Source: Thermotogae bacterium (GTDB lineage: Bacteria > Thermotogota > Thermotogae > B3-G13). From it: 9,342 bases of DNA. A program made the translations under genes and the position numbers. The stretch spans positions 1 through 9,342 of the forward strand of contig WFSK01000250.1 in NCBI GenBank assembly GCA_015486095.1, given 5' to 3'. Within the stretch, counting starts at the first letter, position 1. The number at the start of each line of letters is the position of its first letter. The notes below the pieces were generated by a model. It was not told the origin of the DNA and searched no databases. It saw only the letters and a program-made list of their open reading frames with translations. This document shows positions 6,498 to 9,342 of the stretch, piece by piece.

Positions 6498-7019
6498 TCA
6501 ATACTCTATGCCTTTTCTCGCACTTATACCCCTCTTATAAGGGTGTTTGTATTCTTCTATTTCGGAGACGAGATCTGCCATATCCAATATCTCCTCAGGT
6601 GCGTATCTTCCAGTTATTACTATCTCAATCCCTTCGGGTCTGTGTTTCAAAAAATCAACGACATCCTGCACAGATAAGAGTTTGAAATCCAATGCGACGT
6701 TAAGCTCATCCAATATAACGAGTTGATACTCTTTCTTCTCGATCACTCTTTTGGCAAAATCCCATCCCTCTTCGGCCAGTTTGACATCTATCTCTGCGGG
6801 GGATTCTTTGTTGACGAATTCCCTTCTTCCAAACTTCCTCAAGAGGCAATTATCGATATTGGTAAAAAAATATTCTTCTCCATATTCCCAGCCTTTCATG
6901 AATTGGATTATAGCAACTTTATAACCATATCCCAACATCCTTATGGCCAACCCTAATGCGGCTGTTGTCTTTCCTTTCCCATTTCCCGTGTAGACTTGTA
7001 TCAAACCAAAATCCATCAT
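6498..7019 (-). CDS. cobO: Cob(I)yrinic acid a,c-diamide / corrinoid adenosyltransferase, CobO/BtuR type
   Basis: The enzyme transfers the adenosyl group of ATP to the reduced corrinoid cobalt, yielding adenosylcobalamin or its precursor. The 173-residue protein has the CobA/BtuR hallmarks. These are the reversed-type P-loop VYTGNGKGKTTAALG (residues 9-23), KGWEYGEE after the second strand, VILDELNVAL (Walker B, D104/E105), the VITGRYAPEEILDMADLVSEI segment, and the C-terminal KHPYKRGISARKGIEY, which is diagnostic. It is not PduO or EutT type. Its ATG (7019-7017) overlaps the gyrB stop as ATGA; a second ATG follows at once (7016). No good Shine-Dalgarno is seen, so translation is probably coupled to gyrB. 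No other cobalamin genes are in the window, so the role may be salvage of imported corrinoids. Confidence 0.93.
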   Translation of the reverse strand: MMDFGLIQVYTGNGKGKTTAALGLAIRMLGYGYKVAIIQFMKGWEYGEEYFFTNIDNCLLRKFGRREFVNKESPAEIDVKLAEEGWDFAKRVIEKKEYQLVILDELNVALDFKLLSVQDVVDFLKHRPEGIEIVITGRYAPEEILDMADLVSEIEEYKHPYKRGISARKGIEY

Positions 7020-8926
7020 ATATCTATATCTTTGGCATAGACGGCATTTTCTCTTATGAAATCTCTTCGAAGTTCCACATCACTTCCCATAAGCTTATCA
7101 AAGAGCTCATTGGCTTCTTCAGCATCTTCTATGCCAACCCTTATAAGACGTCGTGTTTGGGGATCCATTGTAGTTTCCCACAACTGCTCAGGATTCATCT
7201 CCCCAAGCCCTTTATATCGTTGTACCTGAAACTTCTTCTTCTTTTCTGTTAATTCCTTTATAGCTGCTTCTAAACTCTCGTCATCATAGAAGTAGGAATC
7301 CTTTGAATCGACTTTCAGTCTGTAGAGTGGCGGTAGGGCTATGAATATCCTCCCATCCTCTATCAATTCCCTCATATATCTATAGAAAAAGGTAAGGAGA
7401 AGGGTGCGTATATGAGCGCCGTCCACATCTGCATCTGTCATTATTATGATCTTTCCATATCTTAGATTTTTTGTGGAAAAGTCATCACCTATGTTGGTCC
7501 CGAGGGCGACTATCAGATCAGTTATCTGAGGATTTTTAAGGAGTTTATTCATAGAACTCTTTTCTACGTTGAGTATCTTACCCCTAAGCGGTAGAATCGC
7601 TTGAAATTCTCTGTCTCTTCCCTGTTTCGCTGAACCACCTGCTGAATCTCCCTCTACTAGGAATAATTCCGCCTTTTCTACGCTCTTGGCTATGCAATCT
7701 GCAAGTTTGCCTGGCAGAGAGCTTCCTTCCAAACCGTTCTTTCTCCTCACCATCTCACGAGCTCTCTTCGCTGCAAGGCGTGCCTGCGCAGCCTTTATAC
7801 TCCTATCTATTATTGCCTTTATTTCTGCTGGATGTAATTCACAATAATCATCTAGCTGTTCCTTTATAAATGTGGATACGATCTCCTTGATATTCTCGTT
7901 GCCCAATCTCGTTTTGGTCTGTCCTTCGAATTCCGGATCGCGCATCTTTATGCTAAGGATGGCAGTTAAGCCTTCCCTTACATCTGAACCCGTTAGATTT
8001 CCATCCTTATCTTTCAATTTTCCAAACTTACGAGCATAATCGTTGAATTTCTTGGTGAGAGAAGTTTTAAAACCTATGAGATGTGTACCGCCCTCGACGG
8101 TATTGATCGTATTCACAAATGACCTTATGTCTTCCTCATAGGAAGTCGTGTATTGCATAGCACACTCTATGGATACATTATCTTTAACTCCCTCGAAAAA
8201 TATAACGTCGTGAATGGCCTTTTTCGATCTATTCAATCTATTAACATATCCTACTATCCCGTTGTCAAATTTGTATACCTCCGATATCGGAGGTATACCC
8301 CTTTCATCTACAAATGAGATCTTCAATCCCTTGTTCAAATAAGCGAGTTCCATCAATCGATGTGAGATCACACTGTTCTCAAAGGTGATCTCCTCGAATA
8401 TCTCTTTATCCGGATAGAATGTGATCTCCGTACCAGTACCCTCGGTTTCTCCAATGATCTTCAGTGCTCCTACAGGTATACCACGTTCATAGCGCTGAAA
8501 GTACAGCTTACCATATCTCTTGACTTTAACTTCAAGCCACTCCGATAAGGCGTTGACCACAGAGATACCTACACCATGCAATCCTCCGCTGATTCTATAT
8601 CCCTGTCCAGAGAACTTCCCTCCGGCATGAAGGGTGGTTAAAACTACTTCAAGGGCACTCTTCCCCTCTTCAGGATGAATATCAACGGGTATGCCACGAC
8701 CGTTATCTCTCACGGTTACAGATCCATCTTTATTGATCTTCACCGTTATCTCCGAACAATATCCCTCAAGGGCTTCATCTATACTGTTATCCACCACTTC
8801 GTAGATCAAGTGATGAAGTCCTCTTTTACCTGTTGAACCTATATACATACTCGGGCGTTTCCGAACTCCTTCGAGTCCTTTCAGTACTTGTATATCTTTA
8901 GCGGTATACATATCGTTATTGTTCAT
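7016..8926 (-). CDS. gyrB: DNA gyrase subunit B
   Basis: This is the ATPase subunit of gyrase, which with GyrA introduces negative supercoils. The 636-residue protein has the short GyrB architecture without the proteobacterial insertion. The GHKL ATPase domain shows E43 and N47 in YEVVDNSIDEA, D74 in DNGRGIPV, the lid segment LHAGGKFSGQGYRISGG and GLHGVG (115-120). The transducer region carries QTKTRLGN. The Toprim domain has Glu425 in VEGDSAGGSA and Asp498/Asp500/Asp502 in MTDADVDGAH, and the tail has YKGLGEMNPEQLWETTMDP. The start at 8926 has GAGGTGA 6 nt upstream (8933-8939), overlapping the stop of the preceding gene. A ParE identity is less likely given the overall pattern. An unusual perfect 26-bp palindrome lies in the codons for residues 210-218. 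Confidence 0.97.
   Translation of the reverse strand: MNNNDMYTAKDIQVLKGLEGVRKRPSMYIGSTGKRGLHHLIYEVVDNSIDEALEGYCSEITVKINKDGSVTVRDNGRGIPVDIHPEEGKSALEVVLTTLHAGGKFSGQGYRISGGLHGVGISVVNALSEWLEVKVKRYGKLYFQRYERGIPVGALKIIGETEGTGTEITFYPDKEIFEEITFENSVISHRLMELAYLNKGLKISFVDERGIPPISEVYKFDNGIVGYVNRLNRSKKAIHDVIFFEGVKDNVSIECAMQYTTSYEEDIRSFVNTINTVEGGTHLIGFKTSLTKKFNDYARKFGKLKDKDGNLTGSDVREGLTAILSIKMRDPEFEGQTKTRLGNENIKEIVSTFIKEQLDDYCELHPAEIKAIIDRSIKAAQARLAAKRAREMVRRKNGLEGSSLPGKLADCIAKSVEKAELFLVEGDSAGGSAKQGRDREFQAILPLRGKILNVEKSSMNKLLKNPQITDLIVALGTNIGDDFSTKNLRYGKIIIMTDADVDGAHIRTLLLTFFYRYMRELIEDGRIFIALPPLYRLKVDSKDSYFYDDESLEAAIKELTEKKKKFQVQRYKGLGEMNPEQLWETTMDPQTRRLIRVGIEDAEEANELFDKLMGSDVELRRDFIRENAVYAKDIDI
8273..8298. 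repeat. Perfect 26-bp palindrome inside gyrB
   Basis: The half-site GTATACCTCCGAT is followed directly by its exact reverse complement. In the gyrB mRNA it can fold into an 11-bp stem with an AUAU loop. The stem includes a GGAGG in its 3' arm paired with CCUCC in its 5' arm. It encodes I-P-P-I-S-E-V-Y (residues 211-218), a variable loop near the end of the ATPase domain, and keeps the reading frame. No T-run follows on either strand, so it is not a typical terminator. A shorter relative, GGTATACC, occurs at 8475-8482, also in Gly-Ile-Pro codons. Confidence 0.9.
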
Positions 8927-8937
8927 GCAAACTCACC

Positions 8938-9225
8938 TCAATTGATCTTTCTGAAGACGATCTTGTTTACCCTCCCAGCATCTTTAAGAAAAGAATTTAT
9001 CTTTGCCATTATATCGCTCTTCAGATAGGAAAGTTCTGTCATCCATGTGCTGCTATCAACTCCTATCGTTAAGCAACCATTTTCGAACGATATCACGGTT
9101 GTATGCGAAGCTATTGGAATTCCTACTATTTTATACCATTCATTTTTTATCATATTGCGCTTTATCTTTTTTGCCCAAGCATATCTTTTGGCAAGATTAT
9201 CTAATAGATCTGCAAAGGTTTCCAT
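8938..9225 (-). CDS. DUF721/DciA-like protein, putative replicative-helicase loader
   Basis: The 95-residue protein fits the DUF721 family, whose member DciA interacts with the replicative helicase DnaB in bacteria lacking DnaC/DnaI loaders. Seen are an N-terminal amphipathic helix (FADLLDNLAKRY), then W30-x3-VG (NEWYKIVG), H41, the short strand GCLTIGVDSS, W61 in STWMTELSYLKSDIMAKIN, and a final strand VNKIVFRKIN. These follow the family pattern, although this copy is short and lacks extra N- or C-terminal domains. The ATG at 9225 has no Shine-Dalgarno; an extended -10 element lies 6 nt before it. Its TGA stop (8940-8938) forms part of the gyrB ribosome-binding site, so gyrB translation is likely coupled to it. 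The family call is from motif memory; the helicase-loading role is inferred. Confidence 0.82.
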   Translation of the reverse strand: METFADLLDNLAKRYAWAKKIKRNMIKNEWYKIVGIPIASHTTVISFENGCLTIGVDSSTWMTELSYLKSDIMAKINSFLKDAGRVNKIVFRKIN

Positions 9226-9231
9226 ACTTAT

Positions 9232-9240
9232 ATTATAACA
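9232..9240 (-). promoter_or_regulatory. Extended -10 promoter for the dciA-like/gyrB/cobO unit
   Basis: On the minus strand the sequence is TGT-TATAAT (9240-9232), a perfect extended -10 (TGnTATAAT). Six bases (ATAAGT) separate it from the ATG, so the usual start site would be the A of that ATG at 9225, giving a leaderless mRNA. The -35 region at normal spacing is poor (TTCCGT), which is typical of extended -10 promoters. A TTGACA at 9283-9278 is too far upstream to belong to it. Confidence 0.7.
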
Positions 9241-9276
9241 CGATTATCTATGAAACGGAAAGCGAATTGAGGCTCT

Positions 9277-9342
9277 ATGTCAAATTGTGTTGATGAAGAG
9301 GTAAACAAGACTTTTCTCTCCTTCAACGATTCGGTAGGAGGG
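9277..9342 (+). CDS. Possible start of a divergent plus-strand gene (3'-truncated)
   Basis: An ATG at 9277 opens a frame that stays open for 22 codons to the window edge (MSNCVDEEVNKTFLSFNDSVGG). GAGG at 9269-9272 lies 4 nt upstream as a weak ribosome-binding site. The position, 51 nt from the divergent dciA-like start, is a natural place for a gene start, and the right edge otherwise holds nothing. No family can be recognised from so few residues. The visible frame is too short to exclude chance, and a start further right is possible. Confidence 0.35.
   Translation, partial: MSNCVDEEVNKTFLSFNDSVGG

Noticed and set aside
9278..9283. TTGACA on the minus strand as a -35 for the dciA-like gene
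   Set aside because: It is about 40 nt from the TATAAT, and no -10-like sequence lies 16-18 nt downstream of it (TTCCGT there).
1..9342. Mobile elements, CRISPR arrays, tRNA or rRNA genes, defence or secondary-metabolite systems
   Set aside because: I saw no transposase or integrase motifs, no regularly spaced repeats, no clover-leaf candidates and no foreign-looking codon use; nearly all bases are covered by housekeeping genes.

Overview
The window is a compact, nearly gap-free stretch of bacterial housekeeping chromosome, with ten clear protein genes and one doubtful fragment at the right edge. The protein sequences point to the phylum Thermotogota. The 63-residue ferredoxin, the 448-residue glucose-6-phosphate isomerase, the 636-residue GyrB without the proteobacterial insertion and the 170-residue APRT all resemble remembered Thermotoga proteins. 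Codon use is rich in ATA (Ile) and AGA/AGG (Arg), as in that phylum. This placement rests on memory of family sequences, not a search, and I cannot name a genus.

The left two thirds (1-6066) is one plus-strand gene train: rpmA (5'-truncated, L27), rplM (L13), rpsI (S9), dnaG (primase), rpoD (sigma-A), apt (adenine phosphoribosyltransferase) and pgi (glucose-6-phosphate isomerase). Gaps are 2-35 nt except for 79 nt between rpsI and dnaG, which holds a small hairpin. The order recalls the macromolecular-synthesis operon (rpsU-dnaG-rpoD of E. coli), but with L27/L13/S9 as the ribosomal part. The train ends at a very strong hairpin (6076-6111) that also serves the convergent minus-strand genes.

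The right third (6115-9225) is read on the minus strand: a DUF721/DciA-like gene, gyrB, cobO (corrinoid adenosyltransferase), then after 191 nt a ferredoxin gene with its own probable promoter. The first three are tightly coupled: the dciA-like stop codon lies in the gyrB ribosome-binding site, and gyrB and cobO overlap by ATGA. The dciA-like gene appears to be read from an extended -10 promoter placed so that transcription would start at the A of its ATG, implying a leaderless mRNA.

No mobile element, CRISPR array, tRNA, rRNA or defence-like system is visible, and I do not see a new multi-gene system. The points most worth following up are a perfect 26-bp palindrome inside gyrB, the predicted leaderless dciA-like mRNA, a ferredoxin with two extra cysteines, an L27 N-terminus that looks like a substrate of the processing protease Prp, and a hairpin that could mask the dnaG ribosome-binding site.
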